Part shown: piece after piece, positions 50,565 to 59,447 of the stretch | Layout: each line of letters opens with the position of its first letter | How positions within the stretch are numbered: the first letter of the stretch is position 1 | NCBI GenBank assembly: GCA_020634935.1 | Contig: JACKAT010000002.1 | Location: 1 to 64,000 of the forward strand | From: Anaerolineales bacterium | GTDB lineage: Bacteria > Chloroflexota > Anaerolineae > 4572-78 > J111 | Direction of reading: 5' to 3' | Length of the DNA stretch: 64,000 nt | Made by a program: the position numbers and the translations under genes | Notes under the pieces: generated by a model | What the model was told of the DNA's origin: nothing | Database searches by the model: none | Seen by the model: the letters and a program-made list of their open reading frames with translations, nothing else

Positions 50565-52607
50565 TTACATGGTTTCCAGTTTGAGATTACCGCCCCCTAT
50601 TCTGAGAGTAATGGTAATCTCATATTCCTGAGCGGTATCGCTGGCTACCGAATATTGGCTGTCGTCCTCCGTCGATTGCAGCCAGGCGCCGGTCGCTTCT
50701 ACGCTAGATAAGAGATCGCTCACGGAGACGGTGGCTCGCGTTGTTTCTGGCACCCGCAGCGTGACCTGCCCCAACCCGGCGTCAATCTCAACATCGAGGT
50801 CCTGGCGCAGCTCGCCGCTAAAATCCAGGGTGTAGTCGCCTGCGCCGCCTTTAAAGATGATGTCTTCCACGTAAGCGTTGGCTAGTCCGGTTAATTCAGC
50901 ATGGGTCGCGCCGGCAGTAAAGCGCAGGCTGTTCATGGGAGTGAGGTTTGGCTCAGCAAAAGAGATGTTACCCTCGGCTGCGCCGATAACCACCCGCAGC
51001 TCTTCTAGCTGCAAGCCGCCCAGTTCCAGGTGGCTTGTGGCGATCCCGGTATTGAGGCTCAACTCCATTGGATAGCTGCCCAAAGTCAGATCCCAGCGAT
51101 TCTCGGCGCCATCCGGTAAAGAAGAGTAATTAACTTTAGCTTCGGGTTCGATGACCACCTGCTCATTGTCGCGAGCAACGGTCGGCTTGAGTTGGGCGAT
51201 GTTATAGGTGGCCGTTCCGGCAATGAGCGCGCCGTCAGCGCCAGGCGCGATATTCAGTTCGCCCGCGCCAAAGTTGATCTCGATCTCGGCCGGATCGGAG
51301 CCGGTGGGCAGGGGGACGTTAATCGGTTCGGTCTGGCGGGCAATTAACGCCGCTGTCGGGCTGTTGATGGCATTCAGCCGGTTGAGCAGCGAACAAAAAT
51401 TACCCAGGCCGATGACTCCCAGGAATGCGACCACGAGCAGTCCCAAGCCCAGCCACAAACAGCCCCGGCGGCCGGTTCGGGGCCGGCGATCTGCCGGAGA
51501 TAGCGCGCCGGAGTCCTCAACTGTTGCCGGTTGTGACGGCGCAACACGGACCGGAGGTGTTATCTGAGCCGGGGCCGCGGTCGAAGCCGGCGCCGGCGGG
51601 TTTAAGGTGATGCTAGGGGACGACTTTACCGGCGGCTCCTCATCTATCGAGCTGGATTGCGCCGGGTCGTCGGCCGGCGGTGAAGGAAGCTGCGCAAGCT
51701 CCATCGATTCGGTTGGGCTGCCGGTTGTAATGGAGGGCTGGAGGGTTTCACTGCCCGCCGGTATTGCGGCAATCGGTTGGCTAGCGGGGGCCTGGTCATT
51801 GGGCAGGGCAGCCAGGGCGGCCATTAACTCGGCGGCGCTGCCGTAGCGATCGTCCGGGTGGCGGGCCAAGGCTTTAGCCAGAACCTCGGTAAGGCCGGCC
51901 GGGACGGCGTCGGGCCAGGTTTGCGGCAGCGACAGCGGCGTAAAATGGGCCATCATGACCGCCGGCGGGGTGTCGCCCTTGAAAATTTTCTCGCCGGTCA
52001 GGGCTTCGTACAGAATGCAGCCCAGAGCGTAGAGGTCGGATTGGATCGTGTTTTTCTTTCCTTCCCAAATTTCCGGAGCAATATAGTGCGGCGTCCCGAC
52101 AATCGTGCCGCTGGCGCTCAAACTCATGCTGCTCTCGCTGGTCAGCTTGGCCAGGCCAAAATCGGACAGCATTGGCCCCTGTTTGGCGTCGATCAGGATA
52201 TTGGCCGGTTTGAGGTCGCGGTGCAGAATGTTTTGGGTGTGGGCGTAAGCCAGACCATCGGCTACCCCGGACAATAGGTCATAGGCTTCAGACCAGGCTA
52301 ACCGCTTTTTTGAAGCAATCAACTCTTCCAGGCTAGGGCCTTCTACCAGCCGCATAATAATGAACAGCCGCCGATCCAACTCGTAAATATCGTAAATGGG
52401 TACAATGCGAGGATGATCCAGACGAGCGATGGTTTTGGCTTCGCGGTGGAAGCGCTGGACCCATTCGGCGTCACCGAGCAGGATCGGTTTGAGTTCTTTC
52501 AAGGCTACCGGACGATCCAGAATGGTGTCGCGGCCCCGATGGACAACCGCAAAGCCGCCCTGACCTAACACCTCCAGGATCTCGTATCTACCAACCTTTT
52601 CCACCAT
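50565..52607 (-). CDS. Membrane Ser/Thr protein kinase with extracellular beta-rich domain
   Basis: A protein of 680 residues. The kinase domain (about 7-275) has the glycine loop GQGGFAVVHRG, VALKELKP, HRDLKPANIL (Asp about 129), DFGLAKL and the APE motif (IAPEIWEG), so it should be active. A Pro/Ser/Thr-rich linker (about 280-370) precedes one transmembrane helix (about 380-400). The outside part (about 420-680) is a repetitive beta structure with IEINFGAGELNIAPG and HLELGGLQLEELRVVIGAA. This resembles the toast-rack/DUF4097-like stress sensors. It would phosphorylate cytoplasmic targets in response to an envelope signal. It lies upstream of the ligase-DAC and cyclase genes on the same strand, each with its own spacer. 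Confidence 0.92.
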   Translation of the reverse strand: MVEKVGRYEILEVLGQGGFAVVHRGRDTILDRPVALKELKPILLGDAEWVQRFHREAKTIARLDHPRIVPIYDIYELDRRLFIIMRLVEGPSLEELIASKKRLAWSEAYDLLSGVADGLAYAHTQNILHRDLKPANILIDAKQGPMLSDFGLAKLTSESSMSLSASGTIVGTPHYIAPEIWEGKKNTIQSDLYALGCILYEALTGEKIFKGDTPPAVMMAHFTPLSLPQTWPDAVPAGLTEVLAKALARHPDDRYGSAAELMAALAALPNDQAPASQPIAAIPAGSETLQPSITTGSPTESMELAQLPSPPADDPAQSSSIDEEPPVKSSPSITLNPPAPASTAAPAQITPPVRVAPSQPATVEDSGALSPADRRPRTGRRGCLWLGLGLLVVAFLGVIGLGNFCSLLNRLNAINSPTAALIARQTEPINVPLPTGSDPAEIEINFGAGELNIAPGADGALIAGTATYNIAQLKPTVARDNEQVVIEPEAKVNYSSLPDGAENRWDLTLGSYPMELSLNTGIATSHLELGGLQLEELRVVIGAAEGNISFAEPNLTPMNSLRFTAGATHAELTGLANAYVEDIIFKGGAGDYTLDFSGELRQDLDVEIDAGLGQVTLRVPETTRATVSVSDLLSSVEATGAWLQSTEDDSQYSVASDTAQEYEITITLRIGGGNLKLETM

Positions 52608-53073
52608 CGTTTTTTTGTTCCTTTGTGGTATTTATTCAGCTTAACACGAATAAATGATTAAATGTAGGAGTTACGCAGTTGGGTGTATCAAACCAGGTGA
52701 CAGTCACTTAGATGCGATAAATAGACTGGTTTGGGCTAAATGGACGTTCATTTTCGGCCAAAAGTGACTGTCATCTTTTGAACTGCGTAACTCCTATAAA
52801 TGGATGAAATTCGGGTCATTCGTGGCTGATTACGCTTGCTCTCGTTTATCCTATTCTGCGGCCTCGGGGCCGATGGCAACGACCTGATATTATAGTCCCT
52901 ACGCCGATTGGCTTCAAAAGTTGTGTGATTAAAGGGAATAAGTTCGGTGAGATTCAACGTCCATCGTTGGCCGACAGTTTGTGGTTGAGTTGAGACGCTA
53001 ATGAGCGTAGTATGATAAGCTAATGGTTGAAAAACAGCAACAGATTTAACTCATAAGATAGCGAGGATAAGTG
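52608..53073. other. Intergenic region holding element copy 3
   Basis: A divergent gap. Beyond the repeat at 52665-52797 it holds only DNA without credible ORFs. The 69-codon minus frame across it reads through the repeat. Confidence 0.5.
52665..52797. repeat. Palindromic intergenic element, GTGACAGTCACTT family, copy 3
   Basis: Outer ends ggagttacgcagtt (52667-52680) and aactgcgtaactcc; inner ends aggtgacagtcactt (52695-52709) and aagtgactgtcatct (52762-52776). The core is about 80% identical to the reverse complement of the core of copy 1, so the two copies inserted in opposite orientation or the core has flipped. Confidence 0.8.
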
Positions 53074-53337
53074 ATGAGTCAAAATTATACCCCGGCCTTC
53101 TTGAGCCTGTTGGAGCTGATTGGCGGCTACTGCGGCTTTTTGGGGCTGGGTTGGATTGTCGCCGGCGAGATCGAGCGTGGGTTAGTGATCTTGATCGGTT
53201 ATGCGGCGTTGTTGGCTGTGGGCGCCGCGTTAACCTTTTTCTCATTCGGTTGTTTGGGCGTCCTTTTCGCGCCGCTGTACATCGCCGCGCCGATTGTATC
53301 GACGGTGAAATTGTACGAGGTGGTTAGAACGGCCTGA
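53074..53337 (+). CDS. Small two-helix membrane protein
   Basis: 87 residues from the ATG at 53074 (GAGGA upstream; an in-frame GTG precedes it). Three hydrophobic stretches (FLSLLELIGGYCGFLGLGWI, then VILIGYAALLAVGAALTFFS, then LFAPLYIAAPIVSTV) cover nearly the whole chain. The GEIERGLVILIGY turn resembles small TM2-like proteins. No function can be given. Its 3' end overlaps the convergent FAD oxidase gene by 14 bases. Confidence 0.6.
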   Translation: MSQNYTPAFLSLLELIGGYCGFLGLGWIVAGEIERGLVILIGYAALLAVGAALTFFSFGCLGVLFAPLYIAAPIVSTVKLYEVVRTA

Positions 53338-54502
53338 TTTTGAAATCGTCAGCCGCAAATGCTTCATCTTCCCAGGCGTTATGCCGCGCCAAAACGGCGG
53401 CCAGCCGGCCAATCTCGTTCGATGACTTGGCCGCCATCCCGCAACCGCCGGCTGCTACAAAGAGACGGCCGTCCTCCAGAGTATCAATGAAGGGATGGTG
53501 GTGCGGCGTAGACGTGGTGACACACGGTTTGTGAAGAAACGCGGTAGCGCCTAAATCCGGGATCAGATCGAGCAAAACGGTTTTCAAGGCTTCGGCTTCG
53601 GCGCGGCTGCCGCCACTGTTGAACCAGGCCCGCAACGCATCGAAAGAGTGAGCCACCGGCACATCAAGCCGATCGCCCCCAATTTTTATATAAGTTTTCC
53701 CGTCCGGGTATTCCAGCGGTGGCACCATATAGATCGAGTCAAACGCGGAGTTGTCTCTAAAGTCATAGATCAGTGTCGGCATAGCCGCTAACCGAGCCGC
53801 TGCCGGCGGCGGCAGTTCGGCCAGCAGGATAGTGCGTGGTTTCAGGGTCAAGGCCAGCGGCGGCTCGACCAGCATGTTGCTGTAAGCGCCGGCGGCGATC
53901 ACGACTCGGTAGGCTTGATACGTGTGCGCCTCGGCGGTGGTGATGATGACTCCGGCCTGATGGGTCTCGACCGAAACCACCGTCTCACGGATGATCGACG
54001 CGCCTTGCTGCCGGGCGATGGTCAGTTGGGCCGCCGCCAGTGCGCGCGGATTGATGTAGCCTGCTCCACCGCCTTCCAACACGCCGACGGCGTCCTCTGG
54101 CAAAGCAAATTGGGGACAGGCCGCAGCTAGCGCCGCCGAACCGCGATAAGTTTGAAAATCAGCCGCAAACTGCTGCCCTACCCGGGCCAGCCGGTCGATG
54201 TAATCAGCGTCAGCGGCGGCCTGCAAGCCGCCGCTGGGATAATGGAACGAGATGCCGCTGTTGGCCTCGATGTAGTGGTACTGCTCGATCGAGCGTTTGG
54301 CCAGCAAGGCCCAGACCGGGTCCTCATCGAGTATCCGGGTGATACGCCCCTGGTCGTAGTGGCTGGCGAAAACGCCCCGGTGAGTGGTCCAGTCGCCCGG
54401 TTCATCCGGCCCGATGACGGCGACATTGGGGCTGTGCTGGCTCAAATAGCGGGTGGCAGCCGAGCCTATCAAGCCTTTGCCGATAACAATCGTGTCGAAC
54501 AC
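53324..54502 (-). CDS. FAD-dependent oxidoreductase (DAO/sarcosine-oxidase-like)
   Basis: A flavoprotein of 392 residues from a GTG start at 54502, one base after the rhodanese stop. GAAGG lies before it, and this start puts the dinucleotide-binding FDTIVIGKGLIGSAATRYL at the N-terminus as in the family. The longer frame to 54592 would overlap rhodanese. The middle carries RVVIAAGAYSNML and the end GRLFVAAGGCGMAAKSSNEI. The class oxidises amines such as sarcosine, glycine or N-methyl amino acids. The substrate cannot be set here. Coupling to a rhodanese hints at sulfur- or amine-linked metabolism. Confidence 0.85.
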   Translation of the reverse strand: MFDTIVIGKGLIGSAATRYLSQHSPNVAVIGPDEPGDWTTHRGVFASHYDQGRITRILDEDPVWALLAKRSIEQYHYIEANSGISFHYPSGGLQAAADADYIDRLARVGQQFAADFQTYRGSAALAAACPQFALPEDAVGVLEGGGAGYINPRALAAAQLTIARQQGASIIRETVVSVETHQAGVIITTAEAHTYQAYRVVIAAGAYSNMLVEPPLALTLKPRTILLAELPPPAAARLAAMPTLIYDFRDNSAFDSIYMVPPLEYPDGKTYIKIGGDRLDVPVAHSFDALRAWFNSGGSRAEAEALKTVLLDLIPDLGATAFLHKPCVTTSTPHHHPFIDTLEDGRLFVAAGGCGMAAKSSNEIGRLAAVLARHNAWEDEAFAADDFKIRPF

Positions 54503-54503
54503 G

Positions 54504-54902
54504 TTATTTGGCCTTCGCTTCTTTCTTTTCGACCGGTCCGCCAGCCTGGCACCAAGCATCGAAGCCGCCGGCAATGTGGCAGACGCGGTCAAACCCCATA
54601 TCCTGCATCACTTTGACCACCAGCGCCGAGCGCCAGCCCAAATTGCAGTAAAAGACGAACCGCTTGCCCGATGAGAAGATGTCGTGATAGTAGGGGCTGT
54701 CGGGATCAACCCAAAATTCCAGCATGCCTCGCGGGGCGTGGAATGCGCCGGGGATGAAGCCATCGCGCTTTAACTCGCGCACATCCCGTACATCAACCAT
54801 AATCACATCCTGATCGCCGTGCAGTTTGAGCGCCTCTTCAATCGAGATCGTCTCGATTTCGGCTTCAGCTTCGGCAACAAGTTGTTTTGCTGTTTTCTTC
54901 AT
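54504..54902 (-). CDS. Rhodanese-like sulfurtransferase domain protein
   Basis: A protein of 132 residues consisting of a single rhodanese domain. It has VIMVDVRDVRELKRDGFIPG, the active-site loop FYCNLGWRSAL with the catalytic Cys, and HIAGGFDAW. It may carry persulfide sulfur. The ATG shares its A with the stop of an upstream 20-codon ORF (TAATG), and its Shine-Dalgarno (GAAGGAG) lies inside that ORF. It is followed, one base after its stop, by the FAD oxidase GTG, so these genes form one operon. Confidence 0.9.
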   Translation of the reverse strand: MKKTAKQLVAEAEAEIETISIEEALKLHGDQDVIMVDVRDVRELKRDGFIPGAFHAPRGMLEFWVDPDSPYYHDIFSSGKRFVFYCNLGWRSALVVKVMQDMGFDRVCHIAGGFDAWCQAGGPVEKKEAKAK

Positions 54903-54964
54903 TAAACATCAGCTCCTTCGGGCAAAGTTAAACCGATTTCTTGCAGCTTTGGATCAATTGACAT
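54902..54964 (-). CDS. Micro-ORF of 20 codons before rhodanese
   Basis: ATG at 54964, preceded by GAGAGGAG (spacing about 12). The peptide is MSIDPKLQEIGLTLPEGADV. Its stop overlaps the rhodanese start as TAATG, which suggests coupled translation. The sequence resembles the N-terminus of RidA/YjgF-type proteins (an LKELGITLP-like pattern), so it might be the remnant of a truncated gene or a leader peptide. It is too short to judge. Confidence 0.4.
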   Translation of the reverse strand: MSIDPKLQEIGLTLPEGADV

Positions 54965-55172
54965 ACAATAAAGTTACTCCTCTCTTGGGGCGGCGATAGT
55001 TCTTGCCTCTTTTCAATGCCGATTGAGTCCTACGCTAGTACCAATCTAATAAAATAGTCGTTTAAGCCGTAAAAAACGCGATTTTTAAGGTTTATTAAGT
55101 TTGTTTAATAACATCGTAACGATAAATTAACGGCAATGTAATAAAATTGTAACCATAATCGTCGATAAGTAG

Positions 55173-55181
55173 TGGTATGAT
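55173..55181 (+). promoter_or_regulatory. Extended -10 promoter of the 110-aa protein gene
   Basis: TG-G-TATGAT at 55173-55181, about 50 bases before the ATG. The -35 is weak. Confidence 0.5.
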
Positions 55182-55230
55182 ACAGTAATAAGCCCATTTT
55201 GGGAAAAGGATTAATCAAGAGGATTTTACA

Positions 55231-55563
55231 ATGACGCCCGAATTAGTTGGTGGGCAACCACCCCAAGGCAACAAAGTATCCCAGTTGAATAACAAAGTCC
55301 TCGCAATGGCGCAAGACTTAATGCATGAAGAATTGATGGCTGACACGCTCCAGTCCTGCGGTGATGGTGAAAGTTTCACCAGCAAGTTTGCTGGTCGATA
55401 CGGGATCTATGAAACTCTGGACGGTGAAATGATCGCCTTTCAGCCGAAATCCAATTTGGATTTCACCCTGATCTGCGAAGCCTTTGTGGCCACTAGCAAT
55501 CTAACCACCATCAAAATGGTAGCTCGGCAGCTCGATGATTACGAACTGTCAATTAGCCAATAA
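55231..55563 (+). CDS. Hypothetical small acidic protein
   Basis: A protein of 110 residues that starts MTPELVGGQPPQGNKVSQLN. It has good Shine-Dalgarno spacing (AGAGGA). The middle reads LMHEELMADTLQSCGDGESF and the end ARQLDDYELSISQ. The overall charge is acidic and no transmembrane segment is present. I recognise no family. It converges on the sensor kinase gene, with three bases between the two stops. It may be a partner of that kinase, but this rests only on position. Confidence 0.55.
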   Translation: MTPELVGGQPPQGNKVSQLNNKVLAMAQDLMHEELMADTLQSCGDGESFTSKFAGRYGIYETLDGEMIAFQPKSNLDFTLICEAFVATSNLTTIKMVARQLDDYELSISQ

Positions 55564-55566
55564 ATA

Positions 55567-57873
55567 TTATAACGACGCTTCAAATTCTTCCGAACTGATC
55601 AACTCCAATTGGCTCGACGCCACCGGCAGCACTACATGGAACTCGCTGCCGGGCAGGTTCATTTCGTCGTAGCCGCGGCTCTCTCCCCAAATTCGACCGC
55701 CGTGCGCGGTGACAATCCCCCGGGCAATGGTCAACCCTAACCCTGGTCCAGCGCCCTTAAATTTTGTTTGACCCGTACTGTGATGCCGAGCATCTCCCAC
55801 CCGGTAAAATTTATCAAAGATATGTTCTAACTCTTCAGGGGCCAGGCCAATCCCTGTATCGGCCACGACAATTTCAACAAAGGCGTCTTCTGGCCGTTGG
55901 GCCGCCTCACCCAAGTCGCGCCCGGTAATCGAAATCCGGCCGCCGTCCGGGGTGTACTTGATGGCGTTCTGGACCAGATGCATAAAAACTTGCTTGAGCC
56001 GGTCGTCATCGGCGATAATGGTCGGCAGAGTGGCCAGATTGTCAACCGATAGGGTCTGCCGCCGTTCTTGTAAGGCGGCGTCAAACTCTTGAACCACGTC
56101 GTCGATGACCTCCTTGATCGAGACCGCTTCGACGCTCAAGTCCAACGTCTCGGTATCGATTTTGGAGATCTCAAACATTTTGTTGACGATCTCTTCCAGC
56201 CGGTTGACCCCCTTGCTCATTCCCCGAATCATCATCGATTCGGTTTCGGGGCTGAGGCTGTCGCTTTCCAACATGTCCAACAGCATATCGCTGTAACCGC
56301 GAATTTGAGTCATCGGCGTGCGTAGTTCGTGCGACGCCACCCCGATAAAATCCGATTTGGCCTGGTCGAGCCGGGCCAGCTTCTCATTGGCGACCGATAA
56401 CTCATAGTTGAGCTGTTCGATCTTTTCGTTGCGATATTTAAGGTCGTCAAACAGCCGGGCATTTTCCAAAGCTACCGCCGTCTGATCGGCCAGGGTTCTG
56501 AGTAGATCGAGGTCTTGGTCAAAGTAGCGATCACCGGAGCGTTTGGGACCGAAGGTCAGCAAACCAATCCACTCGCCACTGGCGTAGATCGGCACATAGA
56601 TATCCATGTTGAGATTAGCCAGCCAAGCCTTTTCTTCGGGCGGCGTCCCCTGAAATTTTGGCAGCAGGTCGATATCATATTGGCTGAGGGAAGGCAGATC
56701 CCGTAAATTTTCAACCACGGGACTCTGTGGCTGAAGGGCTCCCTCCGGTAGTTCGATGCCGGGCGGCAGTCCTTCCCCGGTGCCAACAATGCCGCGCAGC
56801 TTGAAATAATCATTGGGCCAGTCCTGGCCGGGCCGCCGAACATGGTGGATGACATACACCGCTCCCCGCCGTATTTGCAATTCGTTACAAATGAAGGTGA
56901 TGGCCATGGTGGCTAGCTGTTCCAGATCGAGCACGTTGCTAATGTTGGCGCTGTATTGCTGCACCAGCCGTCTGAGATCATAGGTAGGGTTGGAGATGAA
57001 TTGATTGACGAGTCGTTGGACCATTTTTGACAGCGGATCGAAAATGATCGCCAGAACCAAGGCAATGGCTGCGCCGGCTAGCCAGGATGAGTAGCCCGGC
57101 ACTGATTGGAACGCGTATTGGGTGGCCAAAATACCGGCCGTATAAAGCGCCACCGTTAAAGCGGTAATAATCAGGTAGCTAATGATCCGGCGAGCGGTAT
57201 GACGTACATCGGGCAGGCCATGGGTCAGGATGACGTAGGTAGCGATCATCACACCGATCAAATGGAGGCCACCGCCAGGGGTAGTCGAGCCGGTCAGAAA
57301 GAGCAGGGCATCGGCGATGATGAGCCCCATCACCGTGAACCAATACGTGATCCGGTTGCGATGCAGTGGCTGCTGAATTTGAGCATACGTTTGCCCCGAC
57401 AGCCACAGGGCGCTGCCCATAAACGCCGCCCAACCAATAGTCAAAAACCAAAAGGTGAGGGTATCAACCGGCAGCGCTCCGTTGCTCTCTGGCTGGATCG
57501 GATTGGGCCGCGGCAGCAGTTGTTCGCCCAACAAAATGCTGACCAGCAGCCATACCAGGCCGGTTATCCACCACCGCCGCGAATATCCGTCGCGCCGCAG
57601 AAAAGTGCGGGTTAAATGAAAAAAAATGATAGACAACAATAGCGCGTTGTAAAGCAAAAGCCGCTCAATAAGGGGTGGAGGCAGAAAGGGGAGGCCATCG
57701 AGCCACAGCGCCAGGTGACCCAGGGTCCACGGCCAGGAGCAAAGAACAAAATCAACTAGCAGCCCTGCCGAATGCTCGCGTAGGCCCCGCCGTTGCAGAA
57801 CAGAGAAGATGAGGAGCAAATACAAGAGGCTGCCCAGCATCGACAGCCCAATTAGCAGATTAGGTGTCCCCAT
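55567..57873 (-). CDS. Membrane sensor histidine kinase with GAF domain
   Basis: A protein of 768 residues. The first 260 contain seven or eight hydrophobic helices (LIGLSMLGSLLYLLLIFSVL, then later helices), similar to 7TM sensor modules. A GAF domain (about 305-480; RGAVYVIHHVR, DRYFDQDLDLLRTLADQTA) is followed by a coiled coil. HisKA has ASHELRTPMTQ with the phospho-His at about 515. HATPase has VQNAIKYTPDGG and GPGLGLTIARGIV. All catalytic motifs are intact. No response regulator lies nearby. A TG-G-TACAAT promoter lies about 75 bases upstream. Confidence 0.93.
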   Translation of the reverse strand: MGTPNLLIGLSMLGSLLYLLLIFSVLQRRGLREHSAGLLVDFVLCSWPWTLGHLALWLDGLPFLPPPLIERLLLYNALLLSIIFFHLTRTFLRRDGYSRRWWITGLVWLLVSILLGEQLLPRPNPIQPESNGALPVDTLTFWFLTIGWAAFMGSALWLSGQTYAQIQQPLHRNRITYWFTVMGLIIADALLFLTGSTTPGGGLHLIGVMIATYVILTHGLPDVRHTARRIISYLIITALTVALYTAGILATQYAFQSVPGYSSWLAGAAIALVLAIIFDPLSKMVQRLVNQFISNPTYDLRRLVQQYSANISNVLDLEQLATMAITFICNELQIRRGAVYVIHHVRRPGQDWPNDYFKLRGIVGTGEGLPPGIELPEGALQPQSPVVENLRDLPSLSQYDIDLLPKFQGTPPEEKAWLANLNMDIYVPIYASGEWIGLLTFGPKRSGDRYFDQDLDLLRTLADQTAVALENARLFDDLKYRNEKIEQLNYELSVANEKLARLDQAKSDFIGVASHELRTPMTQIRGYSDMLLDMLESDSLSPETESMMIRGMSKGVNRLEEIVNKMFEISKIDTETLDLSVEAVSIKEVIDDVVQEFDAALQERRQTLSVDNLATLPTIIADDDRLKQVFMHLVQNAIKYTPDGGRISITGRDLGEAAQRPEDAFVEIVVADTGIGLAPEELEHIFDKFYRVGDARHHSTGQTKFKGAGPGLGLTIARGIVTAHGGRIWGESRGYDEMNLPGSEFHVVLPVASSQLELISSEEFEASL

Positions 57874-57946
57874 TTAAGAAGTCCTTTTCAAGTGATAACC
57901 GGTTCAAAGCCAGGCAAAGGTCAGCCATATTAACAAATTTAACAGC

Positions 57947-57955
57947 ATTGTACCA
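57947..57955 (-). promoter_or_regulatory. Extended -10 promoter of the sensor kinase
   Basis: On the minus strand TG-G-TACAAT spans 57955-57947, giving a leader of about 65 bases. Confidence 0.5.
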
Positions 57956-58044
57956 TAATTTCGCGTGAGAGTCATACTTAGAGATTTAGCTGAAATAGCC
58001 GTTCTAGGATATTATCTGTTTTCTTATCTTCTGGGGTGTAAATT

Positions 58045-59373
58045 ATGCAAGTTACCACAAACTCAAAATTGAGCTACACAGAAGGAACTCAGCCACCGCC
58101 GTTGTACCTGGCCTGGACGATGTGGGGCGTTGGAGCGTTTTTTTATCTCATGGGCTTTTATTTGCGTGTCGCGCCGGCTGTTCTTGCCGATACCCTGATG
58201 ATTGATTTCGGAATTACCGCGACGGCTCTAGGCAACTTTTCAGCGTTTTACTTTTACAGCTACGCTCTTATGCAAATCCCCACCGGTATTCTGGCCGATA
58301 GTTGGGGACCACGACGGTTATTAGCTTGGGGTGGTTTAGCGGCGGGTTGCGGTACACTCTTGTTTGCGCTGGCTCCTACAATTACCTGGGCTTACCTGGG
58401 GCGGCTGCTGATTGGCGGGTCGGTGGCGGTGGCTTTTGTCGGGCTGCTTAAACTGGCTTCACACTGGATTGTGCCGCAGCAGTTTGCCTTGGTAGCCGGG
58501 GTAACGACCCTGGTGGGTGTGATTGGCGCAGTTCTGGCCGGGGTTCCCCTGCAATTGTTGGTTGCTGTGGTTGGCTGGCGAATGGTAATGGTGGTTTCGG
58601 CCGGGCTGCTGTTTGCCATCGGCGTCATCATCTGGTTCATTGTCCGAGACGATCCGCGCCAGAAAGGGTATGCCAGTTATGCGGCCAATGATACTTCGAC
58701 CGGGACCCCGTCGCTGGGACAAGCTCTGGGCAGTGTTCGAGAGGTTTTTCGCTACCGTAACGCTCGTTTGTTATTTTTGATCCCAGGCGGTATTGTTGGT
58801 CCAGTTCTGACCTTTTCCGGATTGTGGGGCGTACCCTTTTTGACAACCCATTACCACCTATCCAACACTGCGGCTGCGGCCTTGTGTACCACGCTGCTGG
58901 TTGCGTGGGCTGTCGCTGGGCCAATATTTGGGGCGTTATCAGATAAAGTGGGGCGACGAAAACCGCTCTATGTGTTAGGCTGTGGCTGGCTGGTGATAGG
59001 ATGGAGTACGCTTATTTTTGTCCCAAGCCTGCCTTTATGGCTGCTAACCATGTTGATCGTGGTGACGGGCGCGGCCTCGGGCTGCATGATCATCAGTTTT
59101 TCCTACATCAAAGAGTCGACTCCGCCGCGGTATGCCGGAACAGCCGTGGGCATCGAAAATATGGGGGTCATGCTCGGCCCAATGCTGCTGCAGCCGGGCG
59201 TTGGTTGGGTACTCGATCATCTTTGGGACGGACACCTGGCGGGCGGCTTAAGAGTTTACAACTTGCAGGCTTATCAAGTCGGCTTTACGTTGATGTTAAC
59301 CTGGACAATTTTGGCCTTTATCTTAATTGTTTTTACCCAAGAAACCCACTGTCGCCAGTTAGTTGAGGCATAG
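58045..59373 (+). CDS. Major facilitator superfamily transporter
   Basis: A protein of 442 residues with twelve predicted transmembrane helices. The motif between helices 2 and 3 reads GILADSWGPRRLLAWGG, the standard MFS A-motif, and GALSDKVGRRKPLYV is its second-half copy. RVAPAVLADTLM with ALGNFSAFYFYSYALMQIP points to the anion:cation/oxalate-formate-like branch of MFS. The substrate is unknown. It stands alone between two minus-strand genes. Confidence 0.9.
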   Translation: MQVTTNSKLSYTEGTQPPPLYLAWTMWGVGAFFYLMGFYLRVAPAVLADTLMIDFGITATALGNFSAFYFYSYALMQIPTGILADSWGPRRLLAWGGLAAGCGTLLFALAPTITWAYLGRLLIGGSVAVAFVGLLKLASHWIVPQQFALVAGVTTLVGVIGAVLAGVPLQLLVAVVGWRMVMVVSAGLLFAIGVIIWFIVRDDPRQKGYASYAANDTSTGTPSLGQALGSVREVFRYRNARLLFLIPGGIVGPVLTFSGLWGVPFLTTHYHLSNTAAAALCTTLLVAWAVAGPIFGALSDKVGRRKPLYVLGCGWLVIGWSTLIFVPSLPLWLLTMLIVVTGAASGCMIISFSYIKESTPPRYAGTAVGIENMGVMLGPMLLQPGVGWVLDHLWDGHLAGGLRVYNLQAYQVGFTLMLTWTILAFILIVFTQETHCRQLVEA

Positions 59374-59447
59374 GTTAGTGTTATAAACTCTTACGGGTTT
59401 TAGAGCACAAGCTTTGGCCTCGTACTTGTTTCAGGGCATAAACCTGT

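Noticed and set aside
52748..52957. 69-codon minus-strand frame
   Set aside because: It begins in untranslated spacer and crosses element copy 3, with no Shine-Dalgarno or protein-like text.
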